Positions 36,501 through 48,500 of a stretch of DNA of 64,000 nt are shown here, piece by piece. The stretch is from the NCBI GenBank assembly GCA_014526335.1, contig JACTAT010000032.1, forward strand, positions 3,364,642 to 3,428,641, read 5' to 3'. A program made the translations under genes and the position numbers. A model generated the notes under the pieces. That model was not told the origin of the DNA and did not search any database. It worked only from the letters and a program-made list of their open reading frames with translations. Source of the DNA: Chrysaora quinquecirrha (taxonomy: Eukaryota > Cnidaria > Scyphozoa > Semaeostomeae > Pelagiidae). Position 1 is the stretch's first letter, and each line of letters begins with the position of its first letter.

Positions 36501-39500
36501 TAACCAATATTGATCTCAGTACTGAATTTCTTATAAATGGGTTTCTTTTAAAAAAAAAAGATTGTACAGTAATACGCTTGTCAGAGAACAGGCATCTTCG
36601 TAAACTTAATTACAAAATTTTATGGCGCTTGTAGATTTACCGTAGATTTCTGAGGGAATTAATTTTTCAGTTTGACGAGATTTCTGGTGGCCCTCGAGCT
36701 TATAAAACTATTTTCTAAAATACAACACTTCTTTGAGAAAAGCAACTGAAGAAATTTTCTCTTTATTTTCTTGCTTACAACTTCATAATATTTCGCGATA
36801 AAGAGGACAACACGTATTGTTTTATAAGAAACTAAAGAATTGGCCCAGTAATGAAAGTTTCATGATTTTACTTTAAGTACTGAATGTTTCTTATATATTT
36901 GGATTGATGACTAAGTAATTGCGTCTGATGTACACTCTATTTTATAAGAAACTCAGTACTGAGATCAAAATTGGCTAAGAAACTTTCAGTACTCGACCCA
37001 GAATGATAAGAAACTCGCAGGTATCAACAATCTTTAGAATTTTGAAATATAGCCTCGACAAATAAAGTTTTGTTACACATTATGTGTCTATTTTTACAGA
37101 AAACATCTCACGTGAACGTGAATTGCATTGCTTCTTCTATTTGTTAAATGTAAGTGTCAATTACCTGTTTTGGCATTAAAAAAATTTGATCTCTAAAAAA
37201 CTGCTAAGAAACTTTCGGTACCAAATTCTCCAAGCATTAAGAAACTTTGGGAACTGCAAAGAAATCTTTGTTTCTTATAAAAAAAGAGTGTATATTTTAA
37301 CCTCATTTATCGATCGTTCTTTAATGCTTGTGACTTTCCAGTTTGTGTGTGACTCAAAAATACTTCATTGCAGACAGAACACAGGAAATTTAGACAATAT
37401 TTTGCAGAGTGAGGTAAAAAGTTTCTTATGTAAAAATTTTTCAGTACTAGAGTTTCTTACATTTTTGGGCCTTCGCGAGTCTGGGTCTCTTATAAAGAGT
37501 TTCTTATTAAAAGAAATACATGTACAAGTTTTTATGAGAAAGAAGTTTATAAGAAGAACATTCAGGCTCAGAAGTTTTGAAAAATACACTCATTTTTTGT
37601 AAGAAACTATGCTCTGAGCAGTATAGTAGGGTTTCTTAACTTTGAGCCCGATTGATATGGTGAAAGTTTCTTGCAGAGCTTCTTAACAATAAAAGCAATA
37701 AAAATATGGACTTTTTCCGGAATCGACCAGAAGTATGTGTTGTTGGTAAACATTCGTTATTGACATTACATACACTTTTTTTTGATAAGCAACCGCTCAA
37801 TAAGCAACTAGGGCTGAACTGATCTTAACATTAAGCAACTTGAGGGCTCAATTGAATTACTGTAAGCAACTAAGAAGTCAAACAACCAAGCTTATTCTCT
37901 TACTTGTGTTCGGAAATTGTTCTTCGTTCTTATGTTTTGCATGTTGAAGTTCGTTAGCTAACGTTTTTCCACTTACTGTCTCCCAAAAGTTATGTTGTAG
38001 GCCTAACAGATGACGATTTTGACCCGCGAAGTCAGGGGTGGTTAGTAGGTACATAAGATGTTAAGCAACGTTTAAGCAATTTGAGGGCTGAAATGTCTAA
38101 AATGTTAAGCAACTTTGAGGGCTGGATGAAAGTCAAGTTGCTTATTAAAAAAAAAGAGTGTAAAGCACGCCAGTAATAAAATGCTGATTTTAATAGCAGA
38201 AATAGTTTCTTAGTTCTCTTTGGTTGGTTCGTAGTCCATTTAGAAGAGTTTCTTGATTTTTTTGAAAAGTTCTATAGTTTTTTATAGTCGGTTTCTTATA
38301 AAAGTTATATAGTTTTTTATAGTCGGTTTCTTATAAAAGTTATATAGTTTTTTATAGTCGGTTTCTTATTAAAGTTATATAGTTTTTTATAGTCGGTTTC
38401 TTATAAAAGTTATATAGTTTTTTATAGTCGGTTTCTTATAAAAGTTATATAGTTTTTTATAGTCGGTTTCTTATAAAAGTTATATAGTTTTTTATAGTCG
38501 GTTTCTTATAAAAGTTATATAGTTTTTATAGTCGGTTTCTTATAAAAGTTATATAGTTTTTTATAGTCGGTTTCTTATAAACTTATATAGTTTTTTATAG
38601 TCGGTTTCTTATAAAACTTATATAGTTTTTTATAGTCGGTTTCTTATAAAAGTTATATAGTTTTTTATAGTCGGTTTCTTATAAAAGTTATAAAGTTTCT
38701 TATAGTCGGTTTCTTATAAAAAATGAGTGTAACAACATTTTAAGAACAAAGGTAGGCTGAATTTCAGCGCTCATACAGTATTTTGTATTGCTGAACTTTT
38801 TGTTTTGAGCCAAAATACTATGCACTCTTTTATTTTATAAGAAACTATTTTCCATCACCAGAATTTCTTTATAATTTTGGTGCTGACAGTTTCTTACGAG
38901 TTTTTTAGGGATCAAGATTTTATTATTTCAAAAGAGATAATTGACCCTTTCATTTGAAAAATAAACGAGGCACTACATCTAAGCTTACAGTAACTACCTT
39001 TTATAAATAATAGATGCTTGACGTGTAACAGAAGTTCGTTTCTCGAGCCTATACACTCATTTTTTATAAGAAACTATGCTCTGAGCCATTGTAGTAGGGT
39101 TTCTTAACTTTGAGCACAATTGGTTTAGTCAAAGTTTCTTGCAGAGTTGCGTAACTTAAGAATCGAAATTTCGAAAATTTCGTAAATTATGGTTTTAATA
39201 TAAAGTATCATGTTCTTAGCAATCCAAAATGGACGTCGTTCGGGATTGACCCCAAGTTTAATAGTTGTTTGGGATTATTTTTACGTAAACGTTACACAAA
39301 GCACATCAGTAAAGATAATGCTGAATTAAAAAATGGAAATAGTTTCTTATTTTTTTTCTTACTTCTTCGTCCATATAGAAGAGTTTCTTGATTTTTCAGG
39401 AAAAGGCATATATAGTTTCTTATAGTCGGTTTCTTATAAAAAATGAGTGTATATTTCTAGATCTAGAAGTTTTTGAGATCTGCGAGCTTCTTATTTTGTG

Positions 39501-42500
39501 TCGAGTACTGAAAGTTTCTTAAACTCCGTATTGAGTTAAACTTGTCTATAAAAAGTTCTTATAGACGAGTTTCTCATCAGACAAAGAAAAGGGTGTAATG
39601 ACATAGCATTCCATGCAGCTGCTGTCTGATAATATTAAAACGATGCATTGCTAAATTTTCATCTTAATTAATGAACTCTTATTACTGTATTGGCATCGGG
39701 GCATTCACAAGGAGTTGATTAGTACACTTTTTTTAAATAAGAAAGTGGACTATTTGTCCAGCCCTCAAAGTTGCTTAAAATATCTAGTATTTCAGCCTTC
39801 ATAGAATGACTCCCCTGAAAACTCTTCCACTGTACTGACGTTATCCCACCAAATCGCATTGGCACCATCCATCGACTATACTGATGATTCCCTCCACGTT
39901 ACAAAAAATTACCCACCACTGTACTGATGATAACCTTCCACGTTGCATTGACACCCTCCACTGTACTGATGATATCCCTCCGCGTTACAAATGATAACCC
40001 TCCACTGTACTGACGATAACCCTCCACGTTGTATTGGCACCATCCACTATACTGACGATATCCCTCCACGTTACAAATGATAACCCTCCACTGTACTGAT
40101 GATAACTCTCCACGCTCCATTGGCCCCCTCCCACTGTTCTGATGATATCCCTCCACGTTGCATTGGAATCATCCACTATACTGATGATATCCCTCTTCGT
40201 TGCATTGGCATCCTCCACTATACTGATGATATCCCACCACGTTACAATTTATAACAATGTTCAAACCGTTCGGTTCAACGCAAAATATTGCTTCTTAGTT
40301 CTGTCTTACCGCTAGCAAGTGTGTTTTTGAACTTTTCGTAAACATTTCGCAACAAATTTTGCTTCTCCTACTTGCCAAGTAATGTTAAGCATCTTTAACA
40401 ATTACTTCTAAAAAATACTCATAGTTAATGAAGTTGCAGTTTGTTTAAAGCATTAATCGACATAGTTGCTGTGCCATAATTTCTAGGAAGATTTATAATC
40501 TAAAGCTTTGTGATTTTTTTGAAGACGCAGCTACACGTGCGAGCTTTTGCTTGAGATGGCGACAGGACAAGTTAAAAAATTGTCGCCGCATCCGGGGTCG
40601 CGCGCGGAGCCGGGATCGGGTGTGGAGTCGGTTCTTGAACAAAATGTTCGACCTGAAGACACATGGTCTCGGGAGATTGATTTGGTTGAATATTTTGCGT
40701 CATGTTTAGGCTTATGGCCAATAATATCACCGTGTGAAACCGGGTCTTTCACTCTGACGATGCAAGACATTCAATATTTTCGCGCGTTTTTCTGCAAATC
40801 TTTTAGAACCCTTCCTTCTTTCATTGCAATTTGAAGTGTCGAAGCGCTTTGTCGCAGCAATTTTGTCGCAGCTTTTAGCCACCTCAGGATTTCTCAGAAC
40901 GGGACAATAGAGGTTTCCGCAAAAGATGGCCGCCATTTCTGTCAACCCCTTGTTTTTCATAAGGTTTTGCGAAGGGAATTCTGGGAATAATTTCCTTACC
41001 TACGAATTCAACGCCTACAGCTATTTAAAATACGTAACTAAGGAAATTATTCCCATAATTCCTCTCAAAAATCCTTAATGAAAACAGTAGGCAAAAACGG
41101 CGGCCATCTTTTGCGGAAGCGTCTATTTCGGGGATGTCGCCTCGTAAAAACACGTGAAAAATGGCACGTGTAGCCGCGACTTAAAGCAATCTTGGATGCT
41201 ATATTGGAATTTGAAGTGATTCACGCATTATCCATTAGTGCGCAGTGTGGGTACTTAAAACGTTCTCAGCAATGTGACTTTGCGTTCTCCTTCACTTTAA
41301 TCTTCATCTCAGACATTTTCACGTTTCCAAAATATGTTCTTATTGTGTACCAGCTCATGTATTTAGCCTGACCATTATTGTTCTCGGGATACAAATTATT
41401 AAGACCTGACCACATGCACTTTTTGTACCACCACCCTCCTTTATACCGAGCAGCACAATTATCGGCGTGAAGATCATTATCTCTGTCATACGTCGAGAAC
41501 TTCATTCCGTTGTGATATTTCAAAGAGTTGCCAGCATTTCCAGAAAATCCACTAATCTTTAGTCGATACTCATCAGCCTCGTTTCCAATTTCAAACAATG
41601 TATAAGCTGCATGCAACAGCTTATCTAGATCAGATCGATGTCTCATTGTAATATTCAAAATGGCTCCTTTACCAGGACCAGCTAAAGAGTGCAGTTTTTC
41701 CAATCCAATCCAAAAATTTCCAGAAGGGTAACCAAAACCTGATTTATAATCAGCCCAATTGCGGGTAAAGTTGACTGATGCATCGACTCTTCTTTGAATC
41801 AAAATCCACTCATTTTTGGTCTTCTTTTCAACTGAAACGAGGTATAGAAAGGTACTTAGGTGTTAGATACTAGGATCAAAAAACAGCCTAGAATTTAGAT
41901 TTGTACACAGTTTACCACGGTATATACTGTCATTTGCTACACAAAAATATTGACTATGCTCAAGGCCAAAGTTCTGAAAGTTTATTACCGTAAATGATCG
42001 ATTACAAGTGGTCCGGCGCTTATTAAAATTCTCAGCTTTTTAGGTGTGCTGCTAATTCGACTGCGGTGTTTAATTGACTGCGGCGCTTATTCCAAAGAAT
42101 GTCAAGAAGACTTAAAATTTTTAGTGTAAGCAGGGCTCACCGGTCAAACGAATTCAACATTGCACTGACCTCAACTAACGACAGATGGTGTAACATTTCA
42201 CCCCCATCGATTTTCATGCTGATATCCTTAATAAGTTTTATATTTCTATCTATTAAAAACTATTGCAATAAGATAACGTCCACAAGGACAAAGAGGACGA
42301 AAGTTTCTAGTTAGACCAAGTTTTGGTGCTCAAAAATGTGTTTATATTGATGTGTTTATGCGTTTAATTTTGCAAAGTTCAAGATAAAGAGCAGGTTTTC
42401 CTCCATGGGAAATCAAAAATGGTTCAAGACAGCGAATGTTCGAGATAACGGGGTTCGAGATAGCGGATGATTTTTCTATACAACCCTTATACCAAAACGA

Positions 42501-45500
42501 GGGGAAATGGAAAATCGTTCGAGATAGCGGGCAGTCGAGATAGCGGATGTCAACTGTATAACCAAGAATATTTTGAAATTTTCAAATTTTAATGGAAATT
42601 GCTAATGTTGAAATGAAAATTTGAAATCCAACCTTGCTTTTCCCATACAATGATAGGCCGTTTTATGCTCTTCAATTCTGCTTCGCCGTGCACATTTTGA
42701 TAAGTGTTGGTATCTTTAATCTTGACCACATGCGTGCAAGAGTCTTTCCAGCCACATTCGTAGTATTGAGGATCGATCATTGGTTCATCAGCGGCGTTGC
42801 GTTCGTCGTCGCTACTCTTGGTTACTCTGCGATAAAAATGTTGTTTGAAATCGCAGTCATTTCCCGTGGAATTCTTCGCAAATAACGTGACAATCAGAAG
42901 TAGACCTCTCATTTTTGAAACCATTTTCTTACTCGTTAAGAAATACTGTTGTTCATCTAGTACATGGCGTTCGAATGGCGTGCACCCTTCTTATCTTCGA
43001 GTTTTATACTCATCTATATGTACATATAACAATCTATAATTCAAGATGTTATTGTTGTCAATGCTTATAAACAAGTAATCAAACGGGTGTGCAAAATGTC
43101 TTGATGTTACATATTTGATGCTTGCTATTGCATATTTGAGGAAAACTTCCTTCAGAACACATAGTACCAAACACGAACCCTTGGAGGAGCAACACTACTG
43201 TTAGGTTGACTTACGTAGGATTTTTGTGTATTAACTATTTGATCAAACTTAGAATGTATTTTTCATATTGTTGAAAGTGTATTGTGATAAAGATTGATTA
43301 ATTATAATAAAAATTAAAATGCTACATCATGCGCAAGGAAACTTTTACTATTAATTAAAATATGAAGAGCCTGTTACCAATATGTACAGATGATTCCAAT
43401 CCAAAGGCACGAGCGAATAGAACACACAAGTGTGGCTATATGGAAAAAATGATAATAAGAACATAAACTATGTACAAGGCTAACGGGTCTCGACTGAGAT
43501 CCGGAATTACCGTGTAGTATAGCGATATATTACGACACACATCGATGACCAAAGATTAAACTAAAACTTACAGAATATATTAGAACATACGCGGGAATAA
43601 GAATTACAACTAATTACAATAGTATACTAGAATAACAGAAAAGGTGTTCCTTAAGATTTACGTAAAAAGACGAACCTGTGTTACAAAAACTAGTCATCAA
43701 CCAAAAGCAAGTACTGAATGATACCAAAGAGAGGCTATTACGTTGTAAGGAAGTACAATATTGAGCAGTGAAAAGGCAGAGAATTAAATATACTTCCAGA
43801 AGAAAGATATGTTTTAGAATGAATGAAAAAGGTGCTATCGTAACATAATATTAAACGGAATTACCAACCGAATTTGTGTTTTTGTGTCGTATTTTTCTGC
43901 GCAGAATGTTGAAATGCGAACGAGAGGAAAGAATATCAAATAGAGACCCTCTTCATTCTAACACACATTCTAACCTCATCACACCTCGAAAAGTTCATGG
44001 CTGTGACCTTTCTAGGGGGAATTCTTCCAAATAAGGAAGTCGAATGTTTCAAACGTCCACCCGAGTCTGTTTTTTCCCTCTCTTTGCCTCGTTTCCTATT
44101 TTCCACTTCCTGTGACCCTTTGAGGCTCTGGTACACAGGGTAACGTCCGTAGAAGTCACTTAATAACTCTCTCACTCTCCTGTTTCCCTGTGATGAAATG
44201 CTTCCCTATGAGGCTCCCTAATGTGGAGTGTTATTATCATCAGTAGATACAGTAAATGGTGTGAAGTAATGTGAGGGTTCTCACCACTATTGTGTAGAGT
44301 GTGAAGTAACAGTACAGTCACCAGTACAATTGATCACGTAAAAGATGCAGGGCTTATTATAAGTAATTTCACCATCCCCCCCCCCCATTCTCAAATGCCA
44401 TACGCGTTTCGCTCTTATTGGAGCTCATCAGTGACATGTGTGAGAATCAAACCGGGGTTTTATTGCGTGAGAAGCACAAGTGCTAATCACAGGACCACCG
44501 GAACTCGGCTGACTGGTGAGTACCTGCGTGAGTTTTAGTCTTATTATAAGTGTAGTGAAGAGTTATCATCGCTACACTCTTCTTTTGATTAACAATGCCA
44601 AAGTTAAACAATTTGCCTGGGGTGTAAGCAGTTCTTCCTTATGATGCTTTGTGAAAAAAACCTAAGCTGCCTAAAGTGAGTAAGTTCTTAAATGCTGATA
44701 GATTGCGATAATCTCATCTTAGGAATGCTTCACTCATCTTAAGGGAATTGATTTTCGCCGGAACATATTTTCGCAGATTTTTTTTCTCAGAAATTTCGCG
44801 GAAAAAAACGGAATTTATTTTCGCGGTTTTTCGCGGATTCGTTGGTGAAGGGAATTTCACAGAAACTTATTTTCGCGGATCAAACAATTTTTATAGAAAA
44901 AGAAAAGGAAACAAGGAATAGTTTGAGTGCCTTTCTTTCTTTTTTGACTAGAAATCTTACAAACGATGCAAATGATACTGTAAATACAGAAGCAAAAACC
45001 ATATTCAGTTTGTCAATGAAATATTTCCCTATATTTGGCAAAAGCCTTCAAAATTTTAAAATTTTTTGAATTTCGCCGGAATTAATTTTCGCGGACATGC
45101 ATATTTTGAGAATTTCGCGGGAAATAATTTTCGCGGAAATGGCCAAAATCCGCGAAAACCATGAAAATTAGTTCCCGCGAAAATAAATTCCCTTAAGGTA
45201 CATCAAAATACCTTGAAAATAAACCATTTACCCCATGTGAGCTTACCCAGGTAAACAATGACTAATGAATTTTTGGGGCATTTATCCATAAGTAGCTTAA
45301 CAATGTTTGGGGCGAAATCAATTGTTTATGAAAAAAGTGTATCGAAAAGTATGCGAAGTATCGTGTAGGGTTATCATCAGAAATGTGAGGGAATATTGTC
45401 AGTACAGTGGAGAGTTATCATCAATATTGGAAGGAATATCGACGGTGTAATGTGGAGGATGCGAGGTATCGTGGATGGTTAACACCAGTACAATGGAGAG

Positions 45501-48500
45501 TTACCATCAGTAATTTGGAGGGATCAGCAGTAAGTGGAGGGTGGGACGTATCGTGGCGGTTTATCATCAGCACAATGGAGGGTTGCAATCAGTACAGTGG
45601 CAGGTGCGAAGTATCAGGGAGAGTTGCCATAAGTAATTTGCTGGGATTATCAGTGCAGTGGAGGGTGCGAAGTATCGTAGGGGCTTTCCATCAGTAGTGT
45701 CCAAGGATATCATCAGTACAGTGGATTTTTCGTGAATGCGAGAATGTGTGATCGTGGAGCGTTATCACCGTTGTGATAATATCCCTCAACCTTGCTGATG
45801 ATGAAGCTCATCTATCAATAGCACTCAGTATTAACCCCCGTTTTTCCGGCGTTGTTGTCGTCCTTAGTTCGAATTTATCGTTGTTATACTGTAACACAAG
45901 ACGGTATAACGAGTTTTTCTGTCCAGTGTCAATCTTGTCGTGGCTTGGGTAAACAATTTTGTTTTATTCCGTAGTTGATACGTGGACAGTGACATTCTCC
46001 CCGGATTCAAAACAGATCGTAACTGGAAGTCATGCTGGGAAAGTCAATTTAGTTGGAATTGAAAGTGGACAAAAAGAAGAAACTTTAGATACAAGAAGTA
46101 AATTCACCATGAGCATCGCATATGTAAGAGTAGCTTGGGTAAAATTGTTTACCGCTGGTGTCCCCTGTTGTTTGCGGCCCTTCCTTCGTTTTCATACACT
46201 CTTTTTTATAATAACTAAGATTTTTTCAATACCCAAAATATCTTATACTTGAACAACTTTAGAAAGGGTACTGGAAGTTTCTTAGCAGTTTCTTAGAGAT
46301 CCAAATTCTATTAATGCCAAACATGTAATTGACACGTATATTTGACAAAAAAAGGAAGCAATACAACTCATGTTTACATGCGTTTTTGTAGAAATAGCTA
46401 CTTGACGTCTAACAAAAGTTCGTTTCTCGAGGCTATATCACTGATCTTTAAAAAAGACCGGATAGCGCATCCCATTGTTTAGCACATGCCTTTTTGAAGT
46501 TTTGAATCGCCGCCATCTTGGGCGGCCGCCATGAAGCAGTTGAGAGCCTTTCTTCCAACATAATAGACCTTAGGAAATGAGTACAGACTTGCCATTTCTT
46601 TTCTACCACCTTCAGTATGTCAAAAATATCAGCATTACTGTCCATTCGTCACAGACGTTTTATGCTGTCAACTGCTTTTGCTAGGCCCTTTTGCGGCTTA
46701 CTTGTCTACATGGCTGCGCAAAGTGGATGCGCGTTCTTAGCCTCCTTCGATGCCTGCCAAAGGCGACTTCACAAAAAGCCCGCAGATGCTCGATCCAGTC
46801 TTTTTTCAGAGATAAGTGGGCTATATATCTAATTCTGAATATTGTTGGGACCTGAGAGTTTCTTATCATTCTTGAGCGACTACTGAAAGATTCCTAACCA
46901 ATATTGACCTCAGTACTGAGTATCTTCTGCAAAATAGAGTCTATATGACTATGCCTATGTCCAAATGTCCATACCAGTATATGTCCAGTTCACTATATGT
47001 TCTAAGCTCTGATGAAGGGCTTTAAGCAGAAATACAAAGAAACACCTTGGCTGTGGAGAAGACTTTTGGCTGGAAGGTCCTCGAGTTAGGTTGGCTACTT
47101 CATTGCATTGTTGATCTGTTTTGTGCAGTGGAGTAGTCAACTGGCTTGCTGTGCAGAAGGTCACTGGTTCGAATCCCAGTCAAGGCAATTATAACAGTTA
47201 TGGTAGCCCACATATGATTGGTAGATGTATATCATGTGTTAGCATATCTCCGGTTGGCTATACCTAAATAGGCTCGAGTTCGCCAACTTTGGAATCATCA
47301 TTGACAATCTGTTGCTTATCTATCTATCTTTATGTACATGCATTCAATCGTTGGCCAGTGTCAAACTTTGACAGTGTCGATATTGTCGTGAGAATTATTA
47401 ATGTGTTTTGTGATACTTGCTCAATGCTCGCTTTTATCTGCTATCTATATTTGTGGTTCTCATTTTTCAAACGTATCTTAATAATCTTTTACAGAGTCCT
47501 GATGGACGTTATGTAGCATGTGGAGCTATTGATGGTATTGTAAATATATTTGACATGTCGACTAGAAAACTTCTACACACGCTTGAAGGTTAGAATTGAG
47601 CGCTTGTTTTCCCATACAGATACTTTCCTTTCGTAAAATTTATCTTACATGACCAAGTTTTAAGCTCAAATTCTTCTCAACGAAAGGGCAATTTGTATCG
47701 AAGATGCCTTTCAAACACTTGCAAATGTGGGGAAATTCCCTTTGGACTAAATACTTCTTCTAATACTTCTAGAACTTCGTCTAATAATAATCTTCTGTAA
47801 TATTTCTTCTACTAATTCTTCTTTTATGTCTTCTTCGTTTTCTTCTTCTAACATTCTTCTACTACTAATCTATTACCTCTTTTGCTAATGCTTTTTCTTC
47901 TACTTCTTCTTCTTCGTCTTCTAATACTTATTCTTCTTCTAATACTTCTTCTACTGCTAATCCTATACTTCTTCAACTAATTCCCCTTCTTCCTCTTCTA
48001 ATACTTCTTCTTCCGATTTGTCTTCTACTACTTATCTGATATTTCTTCTTCTACTTCTTCTTCTTCTTCTAATACTTCTTCTACTACGTCTCTCAATTTT
48101 CTAAATAATTCTTCTTTATCTTCGTCTTCTTCTAATACTTCTTCGTTTTCCAATACTTTTTCTACTACGTATCTATAACTTCTTCAACTAATTCCCCTTC
48201 TTCCTCTACTAATACTTCTTCTTCCAATATGTCTTCTACTACTAATCTATTACTTCTTCTTTTTCTTCTTCTTATTCTTCTTTCTCTACTAATACTTCTT
48301 CCTCAAATATATCTTCTACTACTAATCTAATACTTCTTCTATTTCTTTTTCTTCTTCTTCTAGTGCTTCTTCTACTACTTATCTAATAGTTCTTCTAATA
48401 ATACTTCTTCTTCTTCTTCTAATACATCCTCTTCTCCCAATACTTTTTCTACTACTAATATATTAATTCTTCAACTAATTCCCTTTGTTCCTCTACTAAT

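Larger units (their letters stand above)
37585..38731. mobile_element. TACACT-family MITE with nested MITE and internal 35-bp array
   Basis: Left end tacactcattttttgtaaga, right end tcttataaaaaatgagtgta. The unexpanded relative at 39052-39451 shares left and right subterminal sequence. This copy holds a second MITE (37772-38162) and a 13-unit array (38270-38720). Confidence 0.8.

Noticed and set aside
39899..40218. Repetitive open frames rich in GYHQYSG motifs
   Set aside because: Translation of the ccactgtactgatgat minisatellite; no independent coding evidence.
40547..40960. Overlapping 95- and 77-codon open frames on both strands
   Set aside because: Both lie within MITE sequence and show no domain; the minus frame reads through a palindromic MITE arm.
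47123..47195. Functional tRNA gene
   Set aside because: A and B boxes are present but the acceptor stem and cloverleaf do not form; treated as a SINE head. The same applies to 15222, 29548, 44376, 50035 and 51617.
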